Positions 6,151 to 6,219 of a stretch of 6,219 bases of DNA are shown piece after piece. The stretch comes from Lachnoclostridium phytofermentans. GTDB lineage: Bacteria; Bacillota; Clostridia; Lachnospirales; Lachnospiraceae. Position numbers and translations under genes: made by a program. The stretch's first letter is position 1. Each line of letters starts with the position of its first letter. The stretch covers positions 1 through 6,219 of the forward strand of contig DPVV01000545.1 in the NCBI GenBank assembly GCA_003526525.1. The letters run 5' to 3'. The notes under the pieces were generated by a model that was given only the letters and a program-made list of their open reading frames with translations, had not been told where the DNA came from and did not search any database.

Positions 6151-6176
6151 AAAGCAGGTCTTCTGGACCTGCTTTT
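6151..6176. terminator. Symmetric hairpin terminator upstream of the chemoreceptor gene
   Basis: AAAGCAGGTC and GACCTGCTTT form a perfect 10-bp stem with a 5-base loop. On the plus strand TTTT follows; on the minus strand the stem ends in TTT and ATTT. It can act in either direction. It most likely ends a minus-strand gene lying beyond 6219, or serves convergent transcripts. It sits upstream of the receptor promoter, so it does not attenuate the receptor gene from that promoter. Confidence 0.7.
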
Positions 6177-6219
6177 GTCAATTAAAGATAAAAAAGGAAG
6201 CTTTCTTATTGATTTCTTA

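Noticed and set aside
6177..6219. Possible gene start on the plus strand (AAAAAAGGAAG followed by TTG at 6208)
   Set aside because: Only a few codons are visible before the window ends and TTG is a weak start, so it cannot be supported.

Overview
The window is low-GC DNA, and all four protein genes lie on the minus strand. The codon use, the strong AGGAGG-type ribosome binding sites, the SigA-type promoters and the gene set fit an anaerobic Firmicute, most likely a Lachnospiraceae clostridium. The layout recalls the fucose/rhamnose-linked microcompartment loci of Clostridium (Lachnoclostridium) phytofermentans and Roseburia, but this is inferred from family knowledge and no search was run.

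Reading with transcription (right to left), the first unit is a chemotaxis receptor gene at 6016-4322. It has its own SigA-like promoter (6084-6055), and a symmetric terminator hairpin (6151-6176) insulates it from whatever lies upstream. It ends in a structured 3' region and a clear intrinsic terminator (4197-4163). A 355-bp intergenic stretch (3967-4321) follows. It holds that terminator, a 15-bp palindrome, a perfect 11-bp inverted repeat and a near-consensus promoter (TTGACT, 17 bp, TATAAT).

That promoter starts a bacterial microcompartment (BMC) operon that runs off the left edge. Its first three genes are a glycyl radical enzyme (3966-1372), a radical-SAM activating enzyme (1285-494) and a EutS/PduU-type shell protein (436-59). 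The glycyl radical enzyme carries the residue set of B12-independent glycerol/1,2-propanediol dehydratase (His165, His283, Ser284, Cys438, Glu440, Asp452, Tyr717, Gly840 by my alignment), not that of choline trimethylamine-lyase. The inferred pathway is dehydration of 1,2-propanediol (or glycerol) to a toxic aldehyde inside a protein shell. The aldehyde would then be processed by dehydrogenases that should be encoded further left.

The most interesting features are: (1) a roughly 72-residue insertion in the dehydratase that holds two amphipathic helices and a polar linker and resembles an internal encapsulation peptide; (2) an activating enzyme that lacks the extra ferredoxin-like clusters usual for diol-dehydratase activases; (3) an unassigned 37-bp inverted repeat that stops 2 bp short of the -35 element; and (4) a UUCG-loop hairpin directly abutting the shell gene's ribosome binding site. 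I found no RNA genes, mobile elements or CRISPR arrays.
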